Source: Drouetiella sp036703255
GTDB lineage: Bacteria > Cyanobacteriota > Cyanobacteriia > Elainellales > Elainellaceae
Reading direction: 5' to 3'
DNA: 64,000 nt
Assembly: GCA_036703255.1 (NCBI GenBank)
Contig: DATNPL010000015.1
Coordinates: 12,660 to 76,659, forward strand
Shown piece by piece: positions 19,493-28,877 of this stretch. A program made the translations under genes and the position numbers. The notes below the pieces were generated by a model, which searched no databases, had not been told where the DNA came from, and worked only from the letters and a program-made list of their open reading frames with translations. Within the stretch, counting starts at the first letter, position 1, and each line of letters begins with the position of its first letter.

Positions 19493-19549
19493 AGCTATGA
19501 GTTTTATAAGGGAAATTTGCTGTAAGTTTCTCCTATAAAACTCATAGCT
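19493..19549 (+). terminator. Long hairpin after helicase gene
   Basis: AGCTATGAGTTTTATA (19493-19508) pairs perfectly with 19534-19549. It lies 23 bp beyond the stop codon and ahead of a second terminator. Confidence 0.6.
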
Positions 19550-19588
19550 AGATCAAGTAATGCCAAGTCTGATCATTCCAAAATTGAG

Positions 19589-19630
19589 GTGAGCTGCTTG
19601 CGTCCCTATGGGCAAGCAGCTCACTTTTTT
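19589..19630 (+). terminator. Intrinsic terminator
   Basis: A perfect 13-bp GC-rich stem (GTGAGCTGCTTGC with its complement, 19589-19624) is followed by six T residues at 19625-19630, a classic rho-independent terminator for the helicase transcript. Confidence 0.85.
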
Positions 19631-19682
19631 ATAGTAAACGCCTATGCTTGGCTGGCTCTGAGCTGATGCTTAGCCCACGGCT

Positions 19683-20159
19683 TTAGCAAGAAATGGCCTG
19701 AGAGGAACTGCCAGCCATCTCTAGGATTTTTTCGGCGATCGCGCGCTCGACAGGCAAAACCGACAGGCGATTGCCCTGCCGCACGACCCAAAGCTGCTCA
19801 GGTGTAAACGTTTGCCGCAGTTGCTCTAATGAGATTAGGGTAGGAAATGCCTGAACAAATTGAACCGTAACGGTCTGCCAGCGGGGCTGTCCGGGTGGCG
19901 ATTTAGGGTCAAAATATTTGCTGTTAGGATCAAACTGCGTTGGATCAATGACACCTGACTCGGCCACCTGCATCAACCCGGCAATTCCAGGCGGCTCAGT
20001 ATTCGAGTGGTAAAAGAAGACCCGATCGCCAGACTGCATCTCGCGGAGAAAATTACGCGCCTGATAGTTGCGCACTCCATCCCAAAGGGTTTGCTGATCT
20101 CGCGCCAGATCGGCAATGCCATAGACATTGGGTTCAGATTTCATTAGCCAGTAATTCAT
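19683..20159 (-). CDS. EVE-domain protein
   Basis: The 158-aa protein begins MNYWLMKSEPNVYGIADL and has the GVRNYQARNFLREM and VFFYHSN motifs of the EVE/PUA-like fold, which binds modified bases in nucleic acids. It shares an ATGA overlap with the preceding CorC/HlyC gene, so the two are translationally coupled. The biological role is unknown. Confidence 0.88.
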   Translation of the reverse strand: MNYWLMKSEPNVYGIADLARDQQTLWDGVRNYQARNFLREMQSGDRVFFYHSNTEPPGIAGLMQVAESGVIDPTQFDPNSKYFDPKSPPGQPRWQTVTVQFVQAFPTLISLEQLRQTFTPEQLWVVRQGNRLSVLPVERAIAEKILEMAGSSSQAISC

Positions 20160-21763
20160 GAACGCTCTCTACCCAAGTTCTCAGCCGTTTCTCTTGCCTC
20201 TTCGGGAAGCAAATCTTCATCAATATCTGACAGATCCCACGGATCGGGGATGGGATCTCCAGTAGGACGACTTGAACCTGAATCCGAGGTCTCCGTGCCG
20301 TTGGTAAAATCATCGCGGCTCAAAAAGTCGTCATCTGCGATCGCCTCTTCCACCCGCTGAATCAAAATTCTCTCTAACCGGGGGCCTTCTGCCGACTCTA
20401 CCGTCATTTCGTACTCGCGGTAGCGCAAAGTTTCGCCTTGTGTAGGAATTTTCTGCATCAAAAAAATTATCAGTCCTCCCAAGGTCTGGTAGTCTTCAGC
20501 CAGGGGTAAATCGAGGTTGAGCAGTTCATTGACCTCTTCTAAATCAGTTTGAGCCTGTACCAAAAACGTCCGATCATCTATGATTTGCAGCGCTGGCTCT
20601 TCCTGGCTTTCTAATTCGCTGGTTTCACCGATGATTTCGGCTGCCAAATCTTGCAGCGTTACCAGCCCAGCCGTACCTCCAAACTCATCAACGACAATCA
20701 CCATTGTCTGCCCCGATCGCCGCATCAACGGCAGCAGCTCATTCAACGCCATATTTTCTGACACAAATTGCGCTGGCCGAATCCAGGGTTGAATCGAATC
20801 TTCCGGCTTTAACCCTTGGCGCACCAAGGGTTCTGCCAGCTCTTTAAAATGAATAATGCCTAGAATATCATCCAGCGATTCCCCCATAACTGGATAACGC
20901 GAATGCCCTGAATTTGCCACCTCAGTCAGCAGGCTCTCTAGGGTGGCATCGCTAGGAACCGCCAGCAGACTGGTACGCGGCACCATGACTTCTCCGGCAG
21001 ACACCTCTGCAAACTCAAATACATTGGTCAGAAGCTCTCGCCTTTCTTCCTCTAGACCGGGCGATTCCGTCGAAGTCGCAATGATGAGCTGCAATTCCTC
21101 AGGCGTGACCCGGTTGTACCAGCCCTGTCCAGCATAGGGCACTCCAAATAATTGCAACAGCCAGCGCGTCGATTGGTTGAGTATCCAGATAAAGGGATTA
21201 AATAGACGGGCGATCGCCAGACTGGGTGCGCCCAAAAACCGAGCTAGCTGTTCGGGAAACATCAGCGCCATTGCTTTCGGGCACAGCTCTCCCAGCACAA
21301 TTTGCAGATAGGCAATCAAGATAAAAGCGGCCGGAATCGCAAAAGAGTGCGCCAAGAAGTCGCGGGTTGTCTCGGGTAGCGGCAGTTTACTAAATAGCAC
21401 CGCCAGTAAAATTGCCATCGTGCTTTCGCCAATCCAGCCGAGCGCCAGACTAGAGAGCGTAATGCCCAATTGGGTTGTGGAAAGCAGACGATCGAGTCCT
21501 CTTTGTAACCCTTGAACCGTCTTAGCTTGGGCATCTCCAGCCGAAACCAGTTGGTTAATGCGCGATCGCCGTACCGAAACAATTGAAAACTCAGCCGTAA
21601 CAAAAAAAGCGTTGATTGCAATCAGCAAGAAAACAGCCAGCAGCCGCAGAAAAACATCTGATCCATTCAGTAGAGGCAGCATGTTGGTTGTCAGAGCACC
21701 GAAAGCAAAGGGGATCATCCGCAGTAAGAAAGTGAGTAAAAAACGGCATGGACTTTCATCCAT
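20156..21763 (-). CDS. CNNM/CorC-HlyC family membrane transporter
   Basis: The 535-aa protein has an N-terminal CNNM/DUF21 membrane domain with several hydrophobic helices and the NAFFVTAEFSIVSVRRSRI motif. A CBS-domain pair (MVPRTSLLAVPSD onward) and a C-terminal CorC_HlyC domain (QTLGGLIIFLMQKIPTQGE) follow. The acidic tail is variable. The family handles Mg2+/Co2+ efflux or related ion transport; the label hemolysin is historical. Alternative starts exist among the first 26 residues. Confidence 0.85.
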   Translation of the reverse strand: MDESPCRFLLTFLLRMIPFAFGALTTNMLPLLNGSDVFLRLLAVFLLIAINAFFVTAEFSIVSVRRSRINQLVSAGDAQAKTVQGLQRGLDRLLSTTQLGITLSSLALGWIGESTMAILLAVLFSKLPLPETTRDFLAHSFAIPAAFILIAYLQIVLGELCPKAMALMFPEQLARFLGAPSLAIARLFNPFIWILNQSTRWLLQLFGVPYAGQGWYNRVTPEELQLIIATSTESPGLEEERRELLTNVFEFAEVSAGEVMVPRTSLLAVPSDATLESLLTEVANSGHSRYPVMGESLDDILGIIHFKELAEPLVRQGLKPEDSIQPWIRPAQFVSENMALNELLPLMRRSGQTMVIVVDEFGGTAGLVTLQDLAAEIIGETSELESQEEPALQIIDDRTFLVQAQTDLEEVNELLNLDLPLAEDYQTLGGLIIFLMQKIPTQGETLRYREYEMTVESAEGPRLERILIQRVEEAIADDDFLSRDDFTNGTETSDSGSSRPTGDPIPDPWDLSDIDEDLLPEEARETAENLGRERS

Positions 21764-21801
21764 TATTCTGCAAGTTCACCTAACAGAACTGGAAGCCGAA
21801 A

Positions 21802-22065
21802 CTAGGGAGCAGGCTTTTCGCCCCCATCCATGCGAGCTTTCACATCTTTAAGAATATTTTCTTCTTTGAGAAAAGTAACGCTATCTCGGCGGACGGGTTT
21901 TCCTTGAGCATCGGTGAGATTATTGACAGGGCGAGCGTCAGGCTGGGTGATTCCCTTAAGCGCCTCTCGCCCCAGGTTATATCCCCAGGTGGCACTAGAG
22001 ACGCCTGCACTGACCATAAGAAACAATAAAATTAAGGTCAAAACTACGGTCGAATTGAGTCTCAT
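21802..22065 (-). CDS. Small single-TM protein, unknown function
   Basis: The 87-aa product has one N-terminal hydrophobic helix (VVLTLILLFLMVSAGVSSA) and a polar tail with RPVNNLTDAQGKPVRRDSV. It starts 57 bp from the divergently oriented tRNA gene. The composition looks protein-like and the helix could be a membrane anchor or signal. I do not recognise the family. Confidence 0.55.
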   Translation of the reverse strand: MRLNSTVVLTLILLFLMVSAGVSSATWGYNLGREALKGITQPDARPVNNLTDAQGKPVRRDSVTFLKEENILKDVKARMDGGEKPAP

Positions 22066-22121
22066 AGCTGCACATCTTTGCTGCGTCAGGATACAATAAA
22101 AGCCTATTCGTCGGGATTTAT

Positions 22122-22194
22122 CCAGGGTTGGCCGAGCGGTTTAGGCAGCGAACTCATAATTCGCGTTAGGCGGGTTCAACTCCTGCACCCTGGA
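22122..22194 (+). tRNA. tRNA with CAT anticodon, probably tRNA-Ile2 (lysidine type)
   Basis: A full cloverleaf can be drawn: acceptor CCAGGGT/ACCCTGG with A73, anticodon stem GCGAA/TTCGC around CTCATAA, and T arm GCGGG-TTCAACT-CCTGC. CAT would read Met or, after lysidine modification, Ile AUA. The overall sequence, especially AACTCATAATT and the D arm, is closer to plastid trnI-CAU than to cyanobacterial initiator or elongator Met, so Ile2 is favoured. No CCA is encoded. Confidence 0.75.
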
Positions 22195-22903
22195 CTTCAG
22201 AATTGCATTATATTCTAAGCTATCTGCTATGGAAGCGAACGTAGGGATGAAAGTAGGCAGGGTGTGAAGCCAAGCCTCTTGTCATTGAGGATTGTGACTT
22301 GAAAGGTTTTTGAAAAAATCTTTGGGTTACTCAATTTGCGATCCTAAACAGCCTGTATTGCGAAAGAACCGCTGCACAAGCTTTTCGCGAGATGAACGGT
22401 AAATTTGAACCTTGATCTGATTAACTTGCTGACAAGACCGTTTAAACTAAGGAAATCCTCAGGCAAAAATGCGATCGCCCAAGTGCAAGACGATATCGAG
22501 CAAAACTATATTGAGCAAATATGCCAAACTTAGAGGCTAACTGTTTACTTTTTGGCATCGGAGACAGCGCGCACCTTCTCAAAAAGTAAGCAACAGATTT
22601 TTAAATCACACTATTGCATGTGAATTAACCACAGTATGTGAATTGGAAACCTGTATAAAATTCAATACATGCAAACTTATAGATGTCTCTATCACATGCC
22701 TCTTTAGCTATTCGCTTTATGCTCTTTCTTAACTGTGCAACGTTTTACAACTTGTCAGTTCTTGTAGAAAGAGAGGTATTGAGCGCTAGGATTAGGTCGA
22801 AGCACTTGATTGAACTTTTGTTTAAGGTTGATGGATCGTGGCTTAGCCCAAACTTTTAATCCAAGCTCTGGCTGTTTGTAGTCGCATTTTTAAAGCTTAC
22901 CTG
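22195..22903. other. Long intergenic region, no gene recognised
   Basis: This 709-bp AT-rich region lies between the tRNA and the FHA gene. It contains repeated GTGAATT motifs (22619-22643) and a loose inverted repeat around GCATG at 22617 and 22669. I see no convincing small ORF. Confidence 0.5.
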
Positions 22904-23452
22904 ATGACTTCCGCACCTCACCAAAGCCACCTGCTGATCATTGAAGACGATAAAGGACGGCGAGAGTACACCCTTGACAGTCCGGTTTACTCCATCGGCA
23001 GAGATCCCAAATGTGACATTCGATTGATTTCTCAGTTTGTCTCACGACGACATGCCACCCTTGTGCAACTCCCCAATGAAGATGGCACCTACTATTACCG
23101 AATTGTGGACGGCAATTTGAAAGGCAAGCCCAGCGCCAATGGTCTATTGATTAATGGTCGCAAGCTGCAAGCGCATGATTTACGCGATCAAGATCAGGTC
23201 ATTTTTGGGCCGCAAGTGCAGGCAATCTACTATCTGTTGAAACGGGATGCCATTACCACCATTCCACCTGATGAATATGACATTACGCTGATTAGCCCCA
23301 ACATGACGGGCGATCCTGAAGACGATACGGCCTCTTCTCGTCCTAAGCGAACCGACAAAATGGCAGAACAAACGACTCAAAAGGTAACGCCTGAATCTGT
23401 GCTTGCCAACGATTCTGTATTAGCTGATGAAGAGGATGGAGACGACGATTGA
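22904..23452 (+). CDS. FHA-domain protein
   Basis: The 182-aa protein holds a single forkhead-associated domain, which binds phosphothreonine. The signature residues are YSIGRDPKCDIRL, SRRHA and NGLLING, within residues about 10-110. The rest is a polar, acidic, probably unstructured tail. It is likely an adaptor in Ser/Thr kinase signalling; its partner is not indicated by neighbours. Confidence 0.9.
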   Translation: MTSAPHQSHLLIIEDDKGRREYTLDSPVYSIGRDPKCDIRLISQFVSRRHATLVQLPNEDGTYYYRIVDGNLKGKPSANGLLINGRKLQAHDLRDQDQVIFGPQVQAIYYLLKRDAITTIPPDEYDITLISPNMTGDPEDDTASSRPKRTDKMAEQTTQKVTPESVLANDSVLADEEDGDDD

Positions 23453-23480
23453 TTGTATAGCTTCTGGTTCATAAAGCTGG

Positions 23481-23744
23481 CTATGGTTCAGGCGGACTGG
23501 ACTGTTGAGCCGATTCACAGCTACAGCCTTGCAGGGGCGGTACCGGATCGTAGCCGCCTGGGTGAAAAGGATGGCAGCGTAGCAGCCGCCGCAGCGCCAT
23601 GCCGCCACCACGCCGTGCCCCAAACCGCTCGATCGCCTCTAGCCCATACTGCGAGCAGCTAGGGTAATATCGGCAGGTATGCAAAAGCAGCGGCGAAATC
23701 AGCAGTTGATATCCTTTCAGAAACCCAATCAGCACTATCTTCAT
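23481..23744 (-). CDS. yidD: Membrane protein insertion efficiency factor YidD
   Basis: The 87-aa protein has the family core YQLLISPLLLHTCRYYPSCSQYGLEAIERFG and HPGGYDPVPP. YidD assists YidC-dependent insertion of inner membrane proteins. It is convergent with the FHA gene and not beside rpmH/rnpA, as is often the case in cyanobacteria. Confidence 0.92.
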   Translation of the reverse strand: MKIVLIGFLKGYQLLISPLLLHTCRYYPSCSQYGLEAIERFGARRGGGMALRRLLRCHPFHPGGYDPVPPLQGCSCESAQQSSPPEP

Positions 23745-23824
23745 TAGCCTATTCTATCGCTCTGTAAGTTGAGGCTGGGGCAAAATTCCGATGGGATTTC
23801 GGCATAGCTTCAGTGCCTAGCGAA

Positions 23825-24691
23825 CTAGCCCTTGACCCCACTCGCCGCTTCACTGGGCACAATGTAGCGCTGCATGATCAGGAAGAACAGCAGAATAGGT
23901 GCGATCGAAATCACAGAACCTGCCGCAATCAGCCTCCAGTCGAGAGAAAATGCGCCTGCCAGCTTTGCCACACCTAAAGGCAGCGTGTAATATTCTGGCT
24001 TGTCTAGAATAATCAGAGGCCAAAGGAAATCGCTCCAAGAGCCAATGAACACAAAGATCGCTAGAGTCACTAGCGCCGGACGGATCGAGGGCAGCATCAC
24101 AAACCACCAGATGCCCAGCTCTGAGCAGCCATCCATGCGAGCCGCCTCTTCTAAATCTTTGGGCACACTCTGAAACGCCTGACGCAGGAGAAAGATGCCA
24201 AAAGCAGAGGCGATCGCCGGAAAAATCAGTCCTAGATAGCTGTTTCTCAACCCCAACTGCACGGTGAGGATGTAGAGCGGAATCATGACAATTTGAAAGG
24301 GAATCAGAATCGTTGAAACAATCAGGGAAAAAATCACCTCACGCCCGCGAAACTCTAGTCGCGCTAAAGGATAGGCCGCCAGAGAGCAAAACAGCAAATT
24401 TAATCCAACCGTTAGCCCTGCCACCACCACGCTATTCAGCAAATATTGCCCAAAGGGATTGGTTTGCCACACCTTGATGAAGTTTGCCAGCGTTGGCTGC
24501 TGCGGAATCAACTGTGGCGGAAACTGAAAGATATCTTCTGTAGGAGACTTAAATGCTGTGCTAACCAGCCAGAGCAAAGGCAAAAGCATGGCAAACGCGA
24601 TCGCGCCCAGCAGTAGATAGGTGCCCAGAGTATTCCAGAAGGCTTGAAGCTTGGGGTTTGTCAGAGGCTTAAGGGAGGTGCTGTTTTTCAT
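23825..24691 (-). CDS. Carbohydrate ABC transporter permease (MalG type)
   Basis: The 288-aa integral membrane protein has six predicted helices and the binding-protein-dependent transport EAA loop (EEAARMDGCSELGIWWFVMLPSIRPAL). It belongs to the MalG/UgpE-like group of sugar permeases. The partner permease, ATPase and binding protein are not in the neighbourhood, so it is either an orphan subunit or works with components encoded elsewhere. The substrate is unknown. Confidence 0.88.
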   Translation of the reverse strand: MKNSTSLKPLTNPKLQAFWNTLGTYLLLGAIAFAMLLPLLWLVSTAFKSPTEDIFQFPPQLIPQQPTLANFIKVWQTNPFGQYLLNSVVVAGLTVGLNLLFCSLAAYPLARLEFRGREVIFSLIVSTILIPFQIVMIPLYILTVQLGLRNSYLGLIFPAIASAFGIFLLRQAFQSVPKDLEEAARMDGCSELGIWWFVMLPSIRPALVTLAIFVFIGSWSDFLWPLIILDKPEYYTLPLGVAKLAGAFSLDWRLIAAGSVISIAPILLFFLIMQRYIVPSEAASGVKG

Positions 24692-24709
24692 GTTTTTTTT
24701 GGCTGCCGC

Positions 24710-25486
24710 CTAAAATTCCTGTGCTGCGATTCGCTGTACCCTCGTCTCAAACTGACCATCTGGGTAGAGGCTCAGCAATCGAAATCCGGGTGGCTGCTCG
24801 GTGTCGATGGTGAATTCCTCTGCCTTGGGCGAAAACTGTACGCAGGTAGAGGGCGCACCCAAATAGCGCACTCCCTGCCGCACTCGATCAAAGGCTTGAT
24901 GAATATGTCCAAAAACCACCAGCTTGACTTGAGGATAGCGATCGATTACGGCAAAGAGCGCCTCTCGATTCTGTAGCCCGATCGCATCCATCCAGGCAGA
25001 GGCGATCGCCAGCGGCGGATGGTGCAGCGCCACTAATGTGGGTAGATGGGTGACCTGCAACTGCTGATCTAGCTGCTGCAACGCCTCATCTGACAGTGCT
25101 CCATGCACCTGCTGATGCAGCATTGAGTTGAGCAAGATAAATTGCCAGCCGCCCGCCTGAAAACACTTCTGAGGCGATAGGGGTGCGTCAGAGAGCACCT
25201 GTGCCATATCTGCGGGTGACTGGTCGTGATTGCCCGGAATCCAGTAGGCAGGAATCCCCAGGGGCATGATGCGGCTGCGAAGCTGATGGTAGGAAGCGAT
25301 CGTCTCATCTTGAGAGAGATCACCCGTTAGCAGGAGCAAATCAGGCTGAGGTTGAAGCTGTTCTAGAGAATCTACTACGGCCTGAAAGGAACGAACTGTA
25401 GGGTATCCTTTCAGGGTTTGATCTGCGTCTGCAAACAGATGAGTGTCGGTCAGTTGAGCGACGACTAACGGAGAAGATGGAGTCAT
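24710..25486 (-). CDS. CpdA-like metallophosphoesterase (3',5'-cAMP phosphodiesterase type)
   Basis: The 258-aa protein shows calcineurin-like metal-binding motifs in order: QLTDTHLF, LLTGDLSQD, WIPGNHDQ and FGHIHQAFD. This pattern and length match CpdA class III cyclic nucleotide phosphodiesterases. It lies 18 bp upstream of the permease on the same strand, so they may share a transcript. cAMP as substrate is a family-level inference. Confidence 0.8.
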   Translation of the reverse strand: MTPSSPLVVAQLTDTHLFADADQTLKGYPTVRSFQAVVDSLEQLQPQPDLLLLTGDLSQDETIASYHQLRSRIMPLGIPAYWIPGNHDQSPADMAQVLSDAPLSPQKCFQAGGWQFILLNSMLHQQVHGALSDEALQQLDQQLQVTHLPTLVALHHPPLAIASAWMDAIGLQNREALFAVIDRYPQVKLVVFGHIHQAFDRVRQGVRYLGAPSTCVQFSPKAEEFTIDTEQPPGFRLLSLYPDGQFETRVQRIAAQEF

Positions 25487-25568
25487 GGCGATCGGTCGAG
25501 CTTAGATTGGGGGTTGCCGATGGCTGAATCATAGCAATAGACTTGTCCAAAAAATATGGGGTTGCCCA

Positions 25569-26759
25569 ATGTCTGCCTTCACCGAATCCGCTTTGACAAA
25601 ATATGCACTGGCAAAATATGCGTTAACAAATTGCGTGCTGTACACAGGCGATCGCCAGCTTGACGACTGTGCCCTGGTAATCGAGGGCGATCGGATTGCA
25701 GAGGTGATTGCCCTAAAAGATCTCAATCCTCAAATCCCCGCGATCGATCTTCAGGGCAGTAGCGTTGCCCCCGGCTTTATTGATATGCAGCTCAACGGCT
25801 GCGGTGGAGTCATGTTTAACGATGCGATCGCCCCTGCCACGCTAGACATTATGCATCAGACGAATCTAAACAGTGGCACGACCAGCTATTTGCCAACGCT
25901 GATTACCACCTCTGATCAAGATATGCTGGCAGCAATTGAGGTGGTCAAAACCTATCGTCAGCATCATCCTTATAGCGTCTTGGGTTTACATCTCGAAGGC
26001 CCTTACCTTAACCTCAAGCGCAAAGGCATCCACAATGCGGACTACATTCGCCCGCCCGATCGCACCCTGCTGGAAAAAATCGCGGCAGCAGGCCGAGAGG
26101 TGGTGAGGCTAGTGACGATCGCGCCTGAACTCGCGGCTCCCGAAGAGATCAAGCTGTTGGTCGAGCAAGGCATTTTGGTGTCTGCGGGTCATACGGATGC
26201 CAGCTATGAGGAGGCGATCGCGGGTTTTGATGCCGGGGTGCGGATGGCTACCCATTTGTTTAACGCTATGTCGCCCTGGCAGGGCAGAAAACCGGGTGTC
26301 GTCGGAGCGGTTTTGAATCGGCAAGAGGTCTATGCAGGAATTATTGCCGATGGGCAACATGTGCATTATGACTCTATCCGACTGGCAAAAAAACTGAAGC
26401 AGGACAAGCTGATTTTAGTGACAGATGCCACACCGCCCGTGGGCACACAAATGACGTCTTTTGTGATCGGTGGGCAGGAAGTGTTTTATCAGGACGGCAA
26501 GTGCGTGTCTGCTGACGGCACGTTGGGCGGCTCTGCCTTGACCATGATTGAAGCGATAGCCAATTGCGTTAATCATCTAGATTTGCCGCTGGCAGAAGCG
26601 CTTCGCATGGCTTCAACCTATCCTGCGAAACTGCTGGGATTGGAGGATGAATTGGGAAAAATTGCGCCAGGATTTGTGGCTAATCTGGCAATTTTCGATC
26701 GCGCTTTTCAAATTGTTGGCAGAGTCGATCAAGGGCAATATCTTGCCGTAGAGAGATAG
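25569..26759 (+). CDS. nagA: N-acetylglucosamine-6-phosphate deacetylase
   Basis: NagA removes acetate from GlcNAc-6-phosphate in amino-sugar recycling. The 396-aa amidohydrolase has DMQLNGCGGVMFND, the metal ligand motif LEGPYLN, SAGHTDASYEEA, HLFNAMSPW and VTDATPPVG. Residues 8-22 are three copies of a five-residue unit (ALTKY/ALAKY/ALTNC), encoded by 15-nt tandem repeats, ahead of the conserved core. The true start could therefore be later than 25569. Confidence 0.9.
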   Translation: MSAFTESALTKYALAKYALTNCVLYTGDRQLDDCALVIEGDRIAEVIALKDLNPQIPAIDLQGSSVAPGFIDMQLNGCGGVMFNDAIAPATLDIMHQTNLNSGTTSYLPTLITTSDQDMLAAIEVVKTYRQHHPYSVLGLHLEGPYLNLKRKGIHNADYIRPPDRTLLEKIAAAGREVVRLVTIAPELAAPEEIKLLVEQGILVSAGHTDASYEEAIAGFDAGVRMATHLFNAMSPWQGRKPGVVGAVLNRQEVYAGIIADGQHVHYDSIRLAKKLKQDKLILVTDATPPVGTQMTSFVIGGQEVFYQDGKCVSADGTLGGSALTMIEAIANCVNHLDLPLAEALRMASTYPAKLLGLEDELGKIAPGFVANLAIFDRAFQIVGRVDQGQYLAVER

Positions 26760-26768
26760 ATTTAGGAT

Positions 26769-27515
26769 TTACATCGGGGCAATTTTCAACATTTGATTGC
26801 CGCCTTTTTGAAACTCATAATCAACAGTTTGTATCTGCACATGAAACCCTTTGCCGATGAATTCCTCAATCACCTGATCTAGATAAGCAGATGGCGTACC
26901 ATCAAGTTGAATGAGAGGGAAGATCCGAACATCTGGAGCAACGCGTAAAAGTTCACGAATAGAGGCTAGGTGAAAGTCCAGTGAGAGCTGCTTTGAATAC
27001 AGAAAGAGGAGATGGGAACAGACGCACAAATCAAATTGACCCTCTATCTTCTCCAAATTTGGCAAAGCTTGAAACTGATAGCGTCCTTCTGCTCTCCCTG
27101 CTTCATAATCTTGTAAAAACCTTTCCATTGTGGATAGACGGGCTTGGCCGAGAGCATCCGCATCGGGGAAGGTCTGCCAAACATAGCGGTCTGCATTTTG
27201 CTTAATCTGGGAAATAACAAGGCCATAAGTTGCTTGAACTTGCTGCTTGATTTGCGCGGCAGAAAATTGGTAGAGAGGATCGACGGAAATGACTGAATGA
27301 CCCAGCTCTGTCATTTCGGCATTGAAGCTTGCTGGCCCATCACCGCAGCCGAGAATTCGCGCTTTTAGATCTATTTCAGATAGATCAAACATCAATTTAT
27401 ACTCTGCAAATGTTCTGCCCCAAGGGACAACTTCATTGAGCTGCATCAGCGTTTTGTAAATAAGTACAGCAGGCTTACCTCTCATAAAAACGGGTGCATT
27501 GTGGAATATCCGCAA
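26769..27515 (-). CDS. SAM-dependent methyltransferase-like protein
   Basis: The 248-aa protein has the SAM-binding motif I ILGCGDGPASFNAEM and VISVDPLY as the acidic loop, followed by FDLCVCSHLLFLYS as motif post I-like. It is a class I Rossmann methyltransferase by pattern. No substrate-specific motif is recognised. It ends convergent with nagA and lies 36 bp upstream of nothing obvious besides chlP on the same strand. Confidence 0.7.
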   Translation of the reverse strand: MRIFHNAPVFMRGKPAVLIYKTLMQLNEVVPWGRTFAEYKLMFDLSEIDLKARILGCGDGPASFNAEMTELGHSVISVDPLYQFSAAQIKQQVQATYGLVISQIKQNADRYVWQTFPDADALGQARLSTMERFLQDYEAGRAEGRYQFQALPNLEKIEGQFDLCVCSHLLFLYSKQLSLDFHLASIRELLRVAPDVRIFPLIQLDGTPSAYLDQVIEEFIGKGFHVQIQTVDYEFQKGGNQMLKIAPM

Positions 27516-27551
27516 TGCACCCGATAGGAAGTTGGTGTGATGTATGAAGAC

Positions 27552-28775
27552 CTACGGCGCTAGCGCATTGCCCCGAAGCAAGCTGCCAATGGTCTTAGCC
27601 GTGATCTTCATTTGCACAAAGGGATTGGCCGGAACCACTGTTTTGTACAGGTAGCTGTCAAACGTCAGCTTCTGCACATCAATATCGGCACACATTTCCA
27701 CAAAGGCTTCACGGGTAGCATCTGAGCGATAGAAGACCGTTTGCAGAATATCCAGCACCCGGTAGGTAATGCCGTACTTCTTGTCCCAACGTTGCAGATA
27801 TACCTTCAGATCGGCTTCTGTCGGAATGGTTTGCCCTTTGCTAGAGAATTCTACGATCGCCTCAGCGCACATCCGCCCTGACTTGGCTGCAAAGTAAATG
27901 CCCTCGCCCGAAGACTTGGTGACATAGCCTGCCGCATCGCCCACCAGCGCCACGCGCCCGACGACTCGGCGGGGTCTGGGATGCTCAGGAATGGGGTGGG
28001 CTTCAACCTTGATGATTTTGCCGCCCTCTAGCCGCTTTGCCGCTCTGGCACGAATGCCTGCTTGCAGCTTTTTGATGTCGGCTTTGTGAACCTTCATCGT
28101 GCCTGTACCGACCGCAACGTGATCATACTTAGGAAATACCCAGGCATAAAAATCTGTCGAGACATCGTCGCCGACGTACATCTCAGCTAGATCCTGGTAG
28201 TATTCCATCTTGTCGTCAGGAAGACGAATGCGCTCCTGGAAAGCGATCGCGTAGTTATAGTCTCCCGCATCGATCGCTTTGGCAACGCGTGAGTTTGCCC
28301 CATCTGCACCCACAATCAGATCGACTTGCAGAGACTGAGCTGTCCCCTCTAGCGTTCCATTGGAGTGATCGGCATAGTGCAGGGTATAAGCACCTGTATT
28401 GCTAGTAGGCAGATCAATACCGTGAACAGTGCCATTGATCAGCTTTGCGCCCAGCTTTTCAGCTCGATTCCGCAAAAAGCTATCTAGCACTTCCCGGCGG
28501 CACATGCCAATGTACTCACCGTCCTTCAAGGTTTCACCAATGTTGACCTCCACATTAGAGGGTGAGATCATCTTCATCTTGCGCACTTGGCGATCGATGA
28601 TCTCGGGTGGCAGTTCAAACTCACTCACCATGCAAAGGGGAATTGCACCTCCGCAGGGCTTAGCGTTGTCTAACTTGCGCTCGAATAAATAAGTTTCAAT
28701 TCCAGCTTTTGCTAAAGTCTCGGCGGCCGAAGAGCCTGCCGGACCAGATCCCACAACAGCAACCCGTAGTGTCAA
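27552..28775 (-). CDS. chlP: Geranylgeranyl diphosphate reductase
   Basis: ChlP reduces the geranylgeranyl group to phytyl for chlorophyll and tocopherol synthesis. The 407-aa flavoprotein has the FAD-binding start VAVVGSGPAGSSAAETLAKAG, KPCGGAIPLCMV near residue 40, and the second FAD motif GRVALVGDAAGYVTKSSGEGI. Length and motifs agree fully with the cyanobacterial enzyme. Confidence 0.96.
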   Translation of the reverse strand: MTLRVAVVGSGPAGSSAAETLAKAGIETYLFERKLDNAKPCGGAIPLCMVSEFELPPEIIDRQVRKMKMISPSNVEVNIGETLKDGEYIGMCRREVLDSFLRNRAEKLGAKLINGTVHGIDLPTSNTGAYTLHYADHSNGTLEGTAQSLQVDLIVGADGANSRVAKAIDAGDYNYAIAFQERIRLPDDKMEYYQDLAEMYVGDDVSTDFYAWVFPKYDHVAVGTGTMKVHKADIKKLQAGIRARAAKRLEGGKIIKVEAHPIPEHPRPRRVVGRVALVGDAAGYVTKSSGEGIYFAAKSGRMCAEAIVEFSSKGQTIPTEADLKVYLQRWDKKYGITYRVLDILQTVFYRSDATREAFVEMCADIDVQKLTFDSYLYKTVVPANPFVQMKITAKTIGSLLRGNALAP

Positions 28776-28877
28776 AGGTTTTCTCCTAACTCTCCCAAGC
28801 TCACGAATCGAATCGTATCACGGAGATTTCGCCAATTCCCACCTGAGCGAGAGAAGAACCCTGAAATGAAACAGACC

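Noticed and set aside
20156..21763. A hemolysin (toxin) function
   Set aside because: The domains (CNNM, CBS, CorC_HlyC) indicate ion transport. The toxin name is historical.
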